Source: Protea cynaroides
Taxonomy: Eukaryota; Streptophyta; Magnoliopsida; Proteales; Proteaceae
DNA length: 64,000 bases
Direction of reading: 5' to 3'
NCBI GenBank assembly: GCA_028583415.1
Contig: CM053268.1
Coordinates: forward strand, 20,073,923-20,137,922
This document shows positions 22,507 to 35,210 of this stretch, piece after piece; within the stretch, counting starts at the first letter, position 1, and the number at the start of each line of letters is the position of its first letter. Under the pieces are notes generated by a model that saw only the letters and a program-made list of their open reading frames with translations, searched no databases and was not told the DNA's origin. Both the position numbers and the translations under genes were made by a program.

Positions 22507-24179
22507 GTAAGCTCTTTCCCTTTCTACCATTTCTTTTGAAGTTTTTCTAGGGTTTCGATATGTTTTTCTAGTTTTTCTTTAATTAAAATTTTTTTCCAAC
22601 CTTAGGAAATGTTATTTCTCCTCTTAAGATTGATGTTGGGGCCTCATTGAATGAAAGCCCTCGATCAATTTGGGTTTTCGTCAATTGGTTTCTTAATAAC
22701 CTAAAATTTTTGAATTTGTGCCCTAGAAATTGGGGCTTTTCGCACAATTTCAAAATTTATCATATTTCTTTCCATTATTCATCAATTGACTACTGGTTTG
22801 ATGTGTTCATATGTTTTCCCCTTGACGTAAGTCCTCATGTCCATTTATTGGGCGAGATTGAAACTTTTGCCCATTTTACGCCGTTATGCCGTCGAAATTT
22901 CTAAAATTTTGAATAATATATTTGATTCTCGTAGGTTCATTATGTCTAGACAAAGAGCCACCGCCAAGAACATTGGCCCTTTTGGTGCGCGAGGTCTACC
23001 CCTACCCACGAGGTTATTTGATGGGTTCCAGTTCCATTCGACAAAGGCAAAGGCTCAGTACCCCTAGTTTTAGGCCAAATGTATTGAGGTGGGGCACTTT
23101 GTGAACTTGCAAGAGTTGGCTAGGTTCAATGTGGAGGCAGTCTTTGGTGCACTAGGTTGGCTGCCTATGATTCAGTATCAGGCCTCCACCCTCTTAGACC
23201 TGGTGAAGTAGTTTTACTACAACTTGGAGTTGGAGGGCAACCCCAATGATTTTGATAGAGGTAGAGAACTCTGCATCACCAGTAGGGTGAAGGGTATGGA
23301 TATCTCATTCAATACCCAGGAGCTACCAGATCTAGTGGGCATTTCTAATGCTAGTGAGATCGTCTACTGTGCACCGAAGGAGCACAAGTATATAACTGAG
23401 GAGCTCCGTAGCGAGGTATGGTGTCAGATCATAAAAGGTGGCTACCAAGATATGAAGGTGGTCAATTTGTGTCATCTTCCCCGTGTCTACTACCGCATTA
23501 TCTAGCACAACATTCTACCTTAGAGTGGTCAATACAATGAGGTATCCCAGCTAACTCAGTACCTCCTCTACTGCGTTGCTACTAGGCAAGACGTGTGCTT
23601 GCCCTACATCCTCATCCATACCATGCATAGTGCGACGATGCCCGAACTGAAGGGCAACCTGCCCTATGGCTGTCTGATCACTACCCTCCTTGACCGCCTT
23701 GGTGTGGACATGGAGGCTAGTGGATGTATGAGGAGACGGTCATGGTGGACCTGGATTGGGAGGCTATCTACAAGATGGGCCTGCATGATGTCATCATCAG
23801 TGACAAGGAGTTAGAGGCATACAAGCGACTATTGAGAGGCGTAGCAGCCATAGCAGCAGTAGCAGCCGAGGCAGTAGTAGCTGAGGGTAGAGAGGATCAC
23901 TTGTTCATGGATGTATATGATATTCCCCCTCCAGTACCCCAGCCCATACCAGTAGCTGGACCTTCTCAGTATGTCTCTGATTAGATTTTCTCCCATCTCT
24001 TGGCCCTTATGGAGGGTCAGCAGACTCTGATTGATGCTCAGTGGGCGACGGATCAGTGGGTGACAACTCTTGCTGAGAGCCTTCGTACTACCCAAGAGCA
24101 GGTGCATTGGCTTCAGGTGGCTTACGAGGAGGACTACGATAGAGACCAACCCACATCTCCTCCTCTACCAAACCAGTAA
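22507..24179 (+). pseudogene. Antisense ORF of element A, plant-transposon-protein-like
   Basis: A plus-strand reading runs from ATG 22942 (MSRQRATAKNIG) to TAA 24177-24179 and is antisense to the host element. It resembles the uncharacterised plant proteins annotated as 'putative plant transposon protein', by layout and phrases such as ARFNVEAVFGALGWLPMIQY, VKGMDISFNTQELPDLVGI and NLPYGCLITTLLDRLGV, with a Gln-rich helical C-terminus (ALMEGQQTLIDAQW) and final SPPLPNQ. It is broken by a stop at 23065-23067, further TAGs near 23209, 23503 and 23521, and a frame change near 23724. A possible leader intron (GTAAG at 22507 to TAG at 22934) lies just before the ATG. The function of the family is unknown to me. 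It may be a captured or auxiliary ORF, comparable to the antisense ORFs of Tat elements. Confidence 0.6.
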
Positions 24180-24469
24180 TAGAGCTTCCCTTTCTTTTGT
24201 TTCTTGACATTATTACATTTTTCTTTTTATCCTAGGGTAACTGTACGGCTTATGGACTGTACCCTGTTTTCATGTCGAAATACATTTTATTTAATTATAT
24301 ATATAATTCCTCCCTTTATATTGTCTATTATGCTCTTATTTACTATCTTTGTCTCAACCAACATACGTACTTAATTATGTGTTTGTATTATGTCTTTTAA
24401 TTATCCAAAGTTAGTTCATGGACCCAGGTTAATGTACTCAGTTTTTATTAGCAGAGCCTGATACCAAGT

Positions 24470-26805
24470 TGTCACACCCCAATTCTGGTCGAACCAGAAG
24501 TGTGAATAAACCTTCAAAGAACCAACAGCTCAAGCCAGGATCACATAGGACCGTGCGAATAATCAAAGCATACATTGAACCGTAATCAGAATATATAAAT
24601 AATCAACAGAAGTCTTCATTAAAAATGAACAGAGAATCTAAATGATAATTTAATAAATAATCCAATTATTCAATTTAGACCAAAACATAAAATAATAATA
24701 ACTCATTACATGTCTTATAATCCCAAACATAAAAGTAAAACCTTAAAGGTAAACGCAGTAGAGGTACTCGCATGATGAGTCATGCTTGTTCTCTATCGAC
24801 TACACGTCCATAGCTGCCACTTTTCTAACAGAATGTTCATTGACTAAATCTCCAATAGTAGTACTTGCATCATCAACTAAAAAGAATATGAATTGGTGGG
24901 GTGAGCTCATAACTTAGCTCAGTGAGAAACAAAATATGCACCAAGCAATAAGCATGATATAGCATTCAATTATTGGGTCCGATTAAGTTTGCAATGTGCT
25001 ATGGTAAAGTTAGGCTTCATATCACACAACTAATCCTAACTTCCATACACAAGAGTGTGTGCACACCCAACAGTCAGGCTCTAACCAAAACTGTTGTCGC
25101 CCCATATCACTCACTATGAGAGAGAGATAGAGCTAGAGCCTAATGGATCGCACACTGCCAACACCCCCCTGATACTCTACCCCATACCAATACATACACC
25201 CTTACTCGCGAGGGCTTGCAAATTGGGATACATTACTAACCAATCCTAGATGTCATCACAACTGTATCCATAGTCCTACCCCAGCATCCTTTAATACGAA
25301 ACATAGATAGAGCCAGAGCCTAATAGATCGAACACCATCAGCACTCCTCTTGATACCCTGCCTCGCACTAAGCACACTAAGGTAATGACGATACGATGAT
25401 GTCAGTATGATGAATGGTTTGAGGCTCCAACCTCTCCCCACTCAACATACCAACCACACACAAACACATGCCCATCCTCAATCACATCATAACAAGAATA
25501 ATAAATAAATATGCATAAACAATAATAACAGATATGGATGACATGTTATATGTACAAACACAACATATCAACAACAAGCAAGGTAGTTTATCATTAATCA
25601 ATTAGTTTGGGGTCTTGTCCCTCACCTATTGAGTGATGTTTAACAATCTTTGAGTTGTCGAGTCTAGCTTGGCTTGCTTATGAATCCTAGACAAACAATA
25701 AGATGAATTTAGGTTAAATTTTGACATTTTATTGTTCTCTGTATTGATTATCCAGTTGCATGTCTGGTTTGTCAATAGCCACGCCAGACATCAATCCAGA
25801 CAAACCCTGAGACACTTTCCAAGAGTATCCAATCGCTTGTCCGGTGGCACTTGGAATTTGTAAAGTATGGACAAGTTTCAGACCTTCTATGAGTTTGTGC
25901 GGTAACATGTCCAGTAGCATGTTCGGTCTGACAGTAATGCCTTTGGACATCCTTTCGGACAACATCCCAAAATGTTCCAAAAGGTGTCCGAGTTAACTCC
26001 TTGGTTTGTCTCTCTCCAGAGTCAATCCCTCGACTCATTTTAGGGCTCATCCTACACCATTCTATGGTCCGAAACAGGTTAGGGTTAGGTCTTTCGTTGT
26101 AACCCTAGTTTATCACAACAATCTTATCAATGGATCTTTGTAAACCCTACATTAATAGATCCTTAACATATTGGGATCAGTTAATAGTATTTAACGATTC
26201 TGATCCCAACTTTATGTTCATCCTAACCTATTTACAATGATTAGGAACTTACAAAAATTGATGGAGATTCATGTTAGAAAAATGATCCCTCCTTGCCCTA
26301 GCCTTCTTCTCCCTTCTTCTCCTTCACAATTTTCTTCTTTTCCAGAGCTCCTCTCTCAGATTTCTCTCTCAATCTCTAGGGTTTTAGAAGAGTCAATAGA
26401 GAGTTTTAATTGAAGGAAAGGGCCTTTATATAGAGGAGAGTGTCCTTAAAAGACTCTAACTCTTATATGGAAAGGAGTCCACCCAAACTAGAAAAGTTTC
26501 CTATTTTTGGATTCGATTCTGCGTTTGTCTAGTTGCTTATCAGGTAGCACAAACCGCGAGACCAAACAACTCAACCAATCCGAATGGACAAGGTATAAGT
26601 TAGTATTTTAAGCTGTCTGGGTGCACTATCCGGTGGTAGAAAAGTGAGACCGGACAAGGTAAAACAACTAGAAACATTTACCTTGATGTTACCTTGATGC
26701 GTGGCTACTTCATCTGACCATCTAGTCCAACCTGGTTATGATAGGAAGACCTGTTACTACACGATAACCCATGTTAGACCGGGTTCATGGACTGCAGGTC
26801 TTACA
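24470..26805 (-). repeat. 5' LTR of element A
   Basis: TGTCACACCCC at 24470 to GGGT-type CAGGTCTTACA at 26805, 2336 bp, the minus-orientation partner of 17749-20112. The duplication ATGTA follows immediately. Confidence 0.9.
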
Positions 26806-27486
26806 ATGTAACTAACCAATCCTAAATGTCATACAAAGTGCACCTATTGCCATACTCTAGCAGTGAGCATAGTCCATGACTACCCCACTGGATGTTGTCA
26901 CACTGCTAGGATACTTGGCGATGCAAATGGAGTGCCCATATGGTCAACCGGTCCGACGGTCCTCAACCCCATTTCGAATCCCACACAGGCTAAATACACA
27001 TCATGATTTTATTATAATAAATATCAATAATGCATATACATGAAAGTTCACAGTTATTGGATGGCATGTAAGGGAAATAAATACAACATAGACAGGAAGG
27101 GTGATTAAAAGCACTCCACGAAATAAGGTCAAATTAACCCTCACTTGACGTGTGAGATTTACATGCCCTCTATGCTACAGAGGCTTGCCTTGACTCACTA
27201 TTGTTCACACTTATAATATTAATATGGTTCATTAGTTTACTATATTGTCATGATTGATTGATTTATTAATAATCACTTATGCTTTTAGTTGTAAGTGATG
27301 GCATTATACTGGTACTAGTCACCACGAAGCATGAAATGGCCCTAGACAGGGTCCCTCTGGGCTTGTCTGGTTGTGGACTCCGATTGGAAGGTTGTAGCCA
27401 AACTCCGAACCGGTCCTACCTGGACCCTAATGGAAGGGTCCGGCAACATGACCAGTGGTACAAGGATGGCACCGCACCTACCCAGT

Positions 27487-29804
27487 TGTAAGACCCGCAC
27501 GCCACGAACCCGGTCTAACCTTACATTTCGTGTCGTGACCAGTCTACATATCATGGTCGAGCCAAGTGGACCAAGTGTGTGAAGAAAACCAGGACCCAAT
27601 ATGAAATTTTACTCAAAAACAGTCAAAATGAGGGTAGGGTCGCATGCCCAAACAGGCAGGGCCGACCCCCACCTCAAAAGAAGTCCAACCCCTGATTTTT
27701 GGTCGGGGGGTCGCAGGGGTCTCGGATTGTCCGACCCCCCCATCGACCACCTAGCATCGACCCCCGAAAAACAGCAAAAAACAGCACGAACCAAAAATTA
27801 GGAAACTTTTCTAATTTCGATTGGGACCTTTCCTAAACTCAATGGGACGTATTTTGGGAGGTTTTCCTCTATAAATAGGACGTCCCTAAGCCTCTTTCAC
27901 TCCTTTTAGAACCCTAATTGAAAGTGAAAGAAAGAGAAGAGAATGAAGAGAAGAAGAGAAGGAAAACCTGAAGAAAAAGCTAAGGTAGAAGAAGAAGCTC
28001 AGAGAAATCTTTGAAACTCAGACTACAAAAGGTATGAACCTCAATCCCTATCTGAATTGAAAGCTTAGAATAGATTATGATGAAGTTAGGTTAGGAGAAA
28101 CCCTAATACCATCCATCCATGGATGAATTCCAATGGAAATCACGAAAAACTATGAAAAGTGAGTAACTTGGAGTTTTGAGCCATAGAACAATCATAGAAT
28201 GGACTATAGAAGTAAGCCAAAGGACCCAAACATGAAAGAATGGACTGTAGAATGGAAAAGTCGACTCAAATCATGGGGGGTTGCACGTGGGTTCGATTGG
28301 GAATCGACCCTACCAGACCACAGGATCGACCCCCAGGATTCGAAAAGTCCAGGGATGGGGTGGTCGCACCCAGGGTCGATGGAACATCCGACCCTGGCAT
28401 CAACACTTCCCCTGGGGGTCGCAGCAATCTACGACCCTACCTGCGACCCGTCCTGCGACCCGTGCTTAAAAACAAGCCTAAAATTATCGGAATGACATCT
28501 AACTAAAATCTATCGAATTGTTAGGTTTTCCTATTGATATAAAAGTGATTCTTAAAGCTTGAAAGAGGATCTACACTCAAGCAAAGGTGAGGGAACAAGA
28601 CCTAAAATAATTAACTAATAATAAACTGTTTTTATTTCTTGAGTCCAATGCCATGACTGATTTTATGCGTGTATATTTGTATGTGCATTCAATATGTCAT
28701 CCAATATTCCTGCTATTATTGTTTATACATATTTAATTCTGTTTATTTATAACATGATGATGATGATGATGTTAGGAATATGCATGTGAATGTATGTGTG
28801 TGGTTAGTGTACATGGTGCGGGTAGGAGATGGTATCAACCGGTACAAACATGCCTTTTTCATGGGATGTATATTGTGTCATGGTTCTACTCAAGTCATGT
28901 CCATCGACATCGTCGTATCGCCATTACCTTAGCAGAACTATTACGTCGTAGGGTATCAGGGGAGGTGGTCTCAGACCGTGTAGTCTTCGACTCTGTCGGG
29001 GGGGCCTTAGCTCTATCTCTATGGATGTATTGAGGGATGCTGGGGTGAGGCCTAGGGTACACTGTTTGACATTAGGATTGGTTAGTTACGAGCCCAGTTT
29101 GCAAGCCCTCGCCAGCAGGGGCTTACATGTTGGTATGGGTCACCGGTACAACCATGCCGTTTTCATGGGGTGTATATTATCCATGGTGGGTGCATGTGGG
29201 GTCGACACTGCCATTTTCATTGGGCGATTTCACATACTCGTGTATAGAGATGAGGCGGCCACCGAACCTTTCTATAGCACATTGCAAACTTATAAACCAG
29301 ACCACAGATATGAATTGAATGTATGCATATGTTTGTTGCATTGTTTTGTTTTCTCACTGAGCTCAAGTTGGAGAGCTGACCCTCGTGCGCACAAATCTTT
29401 TAGTTTCTGATGTTGCAGGTATTACGGTTGAAGATTATGTTAACAAGCCGACATTTAAACGGGTGGCGGCTATGATGAGAAAGCTATGGAGGACTATTGT
29501 GATTCGTCAAGCTAGCGTTTCAATTATGGATATGCTTATTGTTTAATTTCTGTATTTGGATATTGTAATATGTATTAATTATGTTTTGGTTACTTGGAGA
29601 TAAATGGAATATTAATTATTTATCATGACTAGACCTCAGTTCATTATCTGTAAGACTTCCGCTATTTACATTATTACCTCTGATTAATGTGGAATGTATT
29701 TTGGTTTAACAACGTGAGATAGCCTATACGAGATCCTGGTTGAACCGTTGGTTTATTGACGGTTCATTACACCATTCTGGTTGGTATAGAATTGGGGTGT
29801 GACA
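27487..29804 (+). repeat. 5' LTR of element B
   Basis: 2318 bp. TATAAATA at 27870-27877 with the probable transcription start about 30 bp on. GGGTCGA/TCGACCC word clusters at about 27638-27765 and 28258-28470. (GAT)n microsatellite at 28755-28771. A long G-rich segment with AGTATCAGGGG-type words at 28900-29200. Confidence 0.95.
27870..27877 (+). promoter_or_regulatory. TATA box of element B 5' LTR
   Basis: TATAAATA in a well-conserved context (CTCTATAAATAGGACGTCC). The same context occurs in the 3' LTR (35593-35600), LTR E (49823-49830) and, with one change, LTR F (58378-58385), so it is the likely shared promoter core of this subfamily. Confidence 0.75.
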
Positions 29805-30299
29805 ACTTGGTATCAGAGCTCTCAGGCCTTCCAATGAAACCTGAATACTTTCATTAGAGTCCATGAACTGAGTTAGGATAATTAAAAGCTTTAATACAAA
29901 CACACCATAAGCACCTGTGTTGGTTGAGACAGAACTTCACAAGACAATAATGTACATATTAAAGGTGGAACCATATATATACATTCAAACAAAAAGAGAA
30001 GACCAAAATTTATCCTGATAAACAAATAATATAGGGTACTATCTATAAGTCGAGCAGTTACCTAAGTATACAAAAGATATAGTATAGTAGCAAGAAGGGA
30101 GCATCTGTAAAGCAGAAAAATTGGAATACCGAGTTGGTACTCACAAGATGTGAAACTCGATGTATGACAGAGGAAGAAGGAAAATGGCTAGTAATGCCAA
30201 AATCCCTGTAGAGATAAAGGGAAAGATCTCGGGCTAATCCAATAGGGATAAGAGAATAATGGCCATACATTAAGAATAAGAGTAACTACAAGAAGATAA

Positions 30300-33200
30300 A
30301 GCTATACTCCTGGGTGACATGGAGACTCGGAATGAGATCCACCACAAGCTGATCCATTACCCGCTGAGCATTAAGTAGAAGTTACAACTTGACCCCACCA
30401 CTATCTGGGTTGAGAATGGGTAATGAAAACTCATCTGAGCAGATGCTAAATAATGATAATCAGATTGGGGCAAATCAAAAGAGGTGAACAACTAGGCCAC
30501 TCCAGCCAATCACCTGGACTACCTAAGTTGCCAATGTTACATCAACACCTCCGAGTCGGACCAAGTACAGTATCAATTGGTAGCAACACTGTACCCCCAA
30601 CACCTGTTAGCTGTAACACAGTGCCTACCATACAGCAAGTCCCAGTAAAACACACCCCAGTGCAGAAGTTTGGTGTACAACAAGCAGTCTATCAAGGTGG
30701 TTACCCTTATCAACCATCGATGTATGGGATAGCTGCATAATGACACAATGATCCGACCAAGGATTGAGGAATATTTTCTGAAGATGAAGCCTTAAACGTT
30801 TTCAGCAGAGGATCAAATCTAATTGTGGCCATATAACTGGATATGTTTATATATGATGCGATGCATTGTTGATTTACTCTTATGATTATAGAGGATGCAC
30901 ATACCAGATTTTAATTTTTCGTGCCTTGACAGGATACCTTCTTTATTCAACCTGTCAATTGGAGTTATAGATATTATTTCTTTAGTATTAGTCCTGATTA
31001 TACCAAACTGAGCCACTCTCATGATCGACAACATGAACAGAGATATGAACTGAATGAACAGTTAAATGTTTAATCATGTTGAGCGTACATCTTCTGATTT
31101 ATACCTGATTTATTGATGTACCAAAACTTTCTCTAGATTTACTCTTGTAGTGCCTTAACCAATGGCATTATACACTCAATAGAACCTGTAACCATGAGGT
31201 TAAGAATTTTAAAACCTCTATTTCCATGTATTTGGACCACCGTCCAACTTAACGACCTTTTAATGCTGGTCGGATTACCATAGATTTACTCCTAATCCTT
31301 TAAACTTAAGTTCATTAGATAAAGAAAGTGTTTGTCGTCATACTAAATTAAAAGACGGAAATGAATTGTTTTGGATAAACATTCTGATTCTTACATTTCT
31401 CGACATCCATTGATAAGATGTTTAGTGATAATAGAATTATTGGAAGAAAGATGATTGGAATCAGATTAAATGCTATGGCCAATGAACATCAGATGAAGTA
31501 ATGGAGAATCTATTTTGAGATTACTGATTTGATGGATATGAGCCATGTCTATAAAAGAGTGCATGAGCAAAAAAGTGAAAACTGTCAAGAGTAACTAGGA
31601 AAGAGTAGATAGCACTCAAGTAAAGTTAAAGATGGTTATATCGGTATGAATTTTGACAAAGCAGAAGATTCCTAAAAGCAAATCTAAGAGTGGATACAAG
31701 GATAAAGTCAAAATGGTGGCATTGATAGTATTCAGATTAGTACAAGTAATACTGGGTTATGCCAAATGTCGAGTGAGTTGATTAAGTAAAGACCAAAAGA
31801 GTTTGGTTGGATTAATGAATTTATAAGCATATACCCTAATGCTTATAGATAGACTTGGGATATGAAGTAACAATCATAAGATATTTTTTGAGGTATATGA
31901 AAGAGAGATCAGGGTAGAACAACAATGATAATGAAGGTGTAAGCTAATGAGTTTTTTTTTTTTTTTTTGGGATATATGAGATTTTAAGCAATAGTCTTTG
32001 AAAAATTAAGAGATAAAGGAACTACACAAACTCTTAAGATCTTATACCAAATTTTGCTAGTTCAAGCCCTTTTGGACTAGATGTTGTATTGGATGAGTGT
32101 TATGAGCAATGTTTGAATTGTATGGATGGACAGAATTTAAATGCAACCTAAATCGACTTGAAATGACAGACTTTGATGTCATCTTGGGAATAGACTTGTT
32201 GTCTCAACACTCTACAAAGTTGTTGGGTGCATAGAAGAGGTTATCATTCAAGAATAAAGACGACATATAATTTAGTATTATTAGGAGCATGTTGCCTAAG
32301 AAGTGAAAGCTGATCTCCGCCATGCTAAAGGCGAAGAGATGCTTTGAAGAGAAAAGTTGGACATATGGTATCTGTGGTATACGTTACCAAAGAAGCACCA
32401 CAGATGGAAGATATTGATGTGATACATAAATTCCTGATGTGTTTCCAAGAGACTTACCTGGGTTACCATCTGATTATACGATCGAGTTCGTCATCGACTT
32501 GTTACGAAGGACGATACTTGTGTCAAAGACACCTATAGAGTAGTTCCTATGTAGTTGAAGGAACTGAGACTCAACTACAAGAGTCATTAGACTAAGGTCC
32601 CAATAAGCTAAGGATTTCATCACGGGGAGTGCCAATGCAATTCGTGAAGAAGAAGGATGATAGTGTTGTCTATGTATAGACTATCGAGAATCGAACAAGC
32701 TCACGATCAAGAATCGATATCTATCACCTCGGATCGATGACTTGGTTAAACAGTTGCAAAGAGCAAAGGTATTTTCTAAGATTAATCTTCGATCAAGATA
32801 TCGTCAACGGAATAATTTAGACAGCGATATTCTAAAAATAGCTTATAGAATCGGGATTGGGCAATTTTGAGTTCTCGATTATGACGTTGGGATTAACCAA
32901 TGCCCCTACATCTTTTAAGGAGTGGATAAACTGGGTGTTTCATGACATGTTGGACACGTCGGTCATAGTTTTCATAGATGATATTTTAGTTTATTCCACG
33001 AATGAAGCAACTCATACAATGGATTTTAAAACAGCTTCACAACAGCTGAAAAGGGAAAAGCTTTATGCCAAGTCCAAGAAATATGAGACCTAAATAAACG
33101 AAGTGATCTTCTTAGATCACATAGCATCACAAAAAGGGGTAAAAGTGGACCCTATTAAGATAGAAGCAATTGTATGGTGAAAAATGCCTAAAAACATTGT

Positions 33201-35150
33201 GAAGATCAGAAGTTCCTTGGGTTTAGCTGCTTATTACAGACGATTTGTAGAGGACCACTCTAAGATCGTAAAAACCTCTTACCAAGCTTGACTAAGAAAG
33301 GAGAAAAGTTTAATTGGACTGACAAGTGTGAAGAATGTTTCTAGATTCTAAAGTAAGGTTGATATCAGCTTCCATCATGATCGTTCCGGTACTAGGGAAA
33401 CCTTTTATCCTATACATTGAAACTTTCGGATTGGAACTAGGATGTGGGTTGATGCAAGGTAAATAAGTGATTGTATATGCTTCAAGAAAACTGAAGGAGC
33501 ATGAGAAGAGTTACCCTACTCATGACTTGGAATTACCGGTGATGAGTTATGCAATCAAGACTTAGAGACATTACCTATATAGAGAAGAATTTCAAATTAA
33601 ATCAGATTATAAGAGTTTTATTTATCTCTTCATTAGAAAGAGTTGAACATAAAGATAAGAAAATTGCTGGAATTGCTCAAGGATTAAGCCTGTATTTCAG
33701 TGTCTGAATTATCCGAGCAAGGCTAAGGTAGTAGCTAAGGCCTTGAGCAAAAAGAGAATTATGAAGTCCAAGGAAGGAACCAATATAGATGTTGTCTTAT
33801 GTTTCACAGCAACAAATTTAGATTGAAAGGAGAGTAACATATAATAGAAACTCGTGATGATCCAATTGAGCGAGAATTTAAGGATGAACTTATGGAGCAA
33901 TAGTTCGTTGACTGCGCTTTTGGCATTAAAGATCATCTCTGAATTGATGGATGAAGTAAAAGTAGTAATTTTTTTAGATCTGTATATAAGAACGGTATAA
34001 GCAGATTTAGAGAAAGGAAAACCAAACCCTGACTTACTCCGGATGCAAAAAAGGTCCTATGATACAGAGGATGATTATGTATACCTGAAGTGAAAAATGC
34101 TGATCATAAGATATAAGGTAATGTTAAAAGCCCATTTTATTCTGTATTGGATACATTCTAGAAGTATAATATATACCAAAACATGAAGAGATTATTTTGG
34201 TAGAAGGGAATGGAAGTAGTTGTGGCTAGATGCATGTTTCAGTGTCTGAATTATCAACAAGTAAAGGCTGAAAGACAAAGACCAACATGGCTTACCATAA
34301 CCACTATCGGAGCCAGTCTGGAAGTGAAACTGCAGTACAATGAAATATGTCAATGATTTGCCACTGACTCTTAGAATGGTTGACGCAGTTTGGGTGATTG
34401 TTGATCACCTTAGGAAGATAACTCATTCCATTGCTATACGACCTCGTTATGCTTTGGAGCGACTAACTAAGGTATATGTTGATTGAATTTGCTACCAAGC
34501 TACTATGTAGATGTCACCTATAAAGCATGGTATGGTAGAAATGTCAAATTCTTTTGTTTTGGAATAAAGTTGGTGAATAAGGAATGGTAAGACCTGAATC
34601 CGTTGAAGAAACCTGTCGAGTAGCAAACAAGATCAAAGAAAAGGGCCAAGATAGCTCAAGTTTCTCAGAAAAGACACCAAGACCTCGAGTTCGCCATAAG
34701 TGATAAAGTGTTCTTGAAGTTATCACTTATGCACGGATTAAAAATAATTCAACGAGAAGGAAAAGTTGTATCCGATATATGTTTTGGACCTCATAAAATT
34801 GGAGAGACGTAGAAAAGTTGTATATCAAATAGCGTTACCGTTGTCCATGTCTAGTGTGCATGGCGTATTTCGTGTATCTCTATTGAAGGAGTATGTTGGA
34901 GATCCATATCAAAGGTATTGACCACTGATCCACTGGATTAGATAGAAGATTTAACTATCGAAGTGGTAGCAGCCTAGTTCACTAGTTGGAAGGTACAACA
35001 TCTCAAAAACTGGGATAATTATTATATAAAGATAATCTGGAAAAGACGAGACATGTAGAAGATTGCATGGAAAGAAGAAGATGCAATGCGAAAATAGAAT
35101 TCCCACCAAAATTCAAATTTTGAGGACAAAAATTCTTTTAAGGATGGGGA
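30300..35150 (+). pseudogene. Degenerate gag-pol of element B
   Basis: A gag tail at 30600-30740 (YQGGYPYQPSMYGIA). Protease end MTDFDVILGIDLLSQHS near 32161. Reverse transcriptase about 32350-33300, with [31 protein letters not shown] and the active site as FIDDILVYS (33 kb) instead of the usual YVDD or FIDD. RNase H about 33360-33760, including PFILYIE and YASRKLKEHEKSYPTHDLEL. Integrase about 34080-34500, with only scattered motifs. The C-terminal SVHGVFRVSLLKEYV and a weak chromodomain-type tail lie at 34690-35100. Numerous stops and frame changes exist across all domains, so no functional polyprotein can be made. Confidence 0.85.
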
Positions 35151-35210
35151 AGTTGTAAGATCCGTACGTTCAAATTTCGAGGACGAAATTTCTTTTAAGG
35201 GTGGTGGAGT
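35101..35210 (+). repeat. Duplicated polypurine tract/LTR-start segment
   Basis: The segment CAAATTT(T/C)GAGGAC(A/G)AAA...TTCTTTTAAGG(A/G)TG is present twice in tandem (about 35110-35155 and 35171-35203). The first copy is followed by AGTTGTAAGATCCGTACG, which looks like a polypurine tract plus the first bases of an LTR, before the second copy and the true LTR. Confidence 0.75.

Larger units (their letters stand above)
17749..26805 (-). mobile_element. Complete LTR retrotransposon A, minus strand, non-autonomous Ty3/gypsy
   Basis: Two LTRs in minus orientation, 17749-20112 (3' LTR) and 24470-26805 (5' LTR), flanked by the perfect 5-bp duplication ATGTA (17744-17748 and 26806-26810). Primer-binding site TGGTATCAGGCTCTGC lies on the minus strand at 24451-24466 (initiator-Met tRNA type), and a polypurine tract GGGTGGGGGAGT just inside the 3' LTR at about 20113-20124. 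The LTRs differ by roughly 13 percent over the first 175 bp, so the insertion is old. The 4.36-kb interior holds gag, a protease remnant and an antisense ORF. Reverse transcriptase, RNase H and integrase are missing, so it needed help in trans. Confidence 0.9.
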
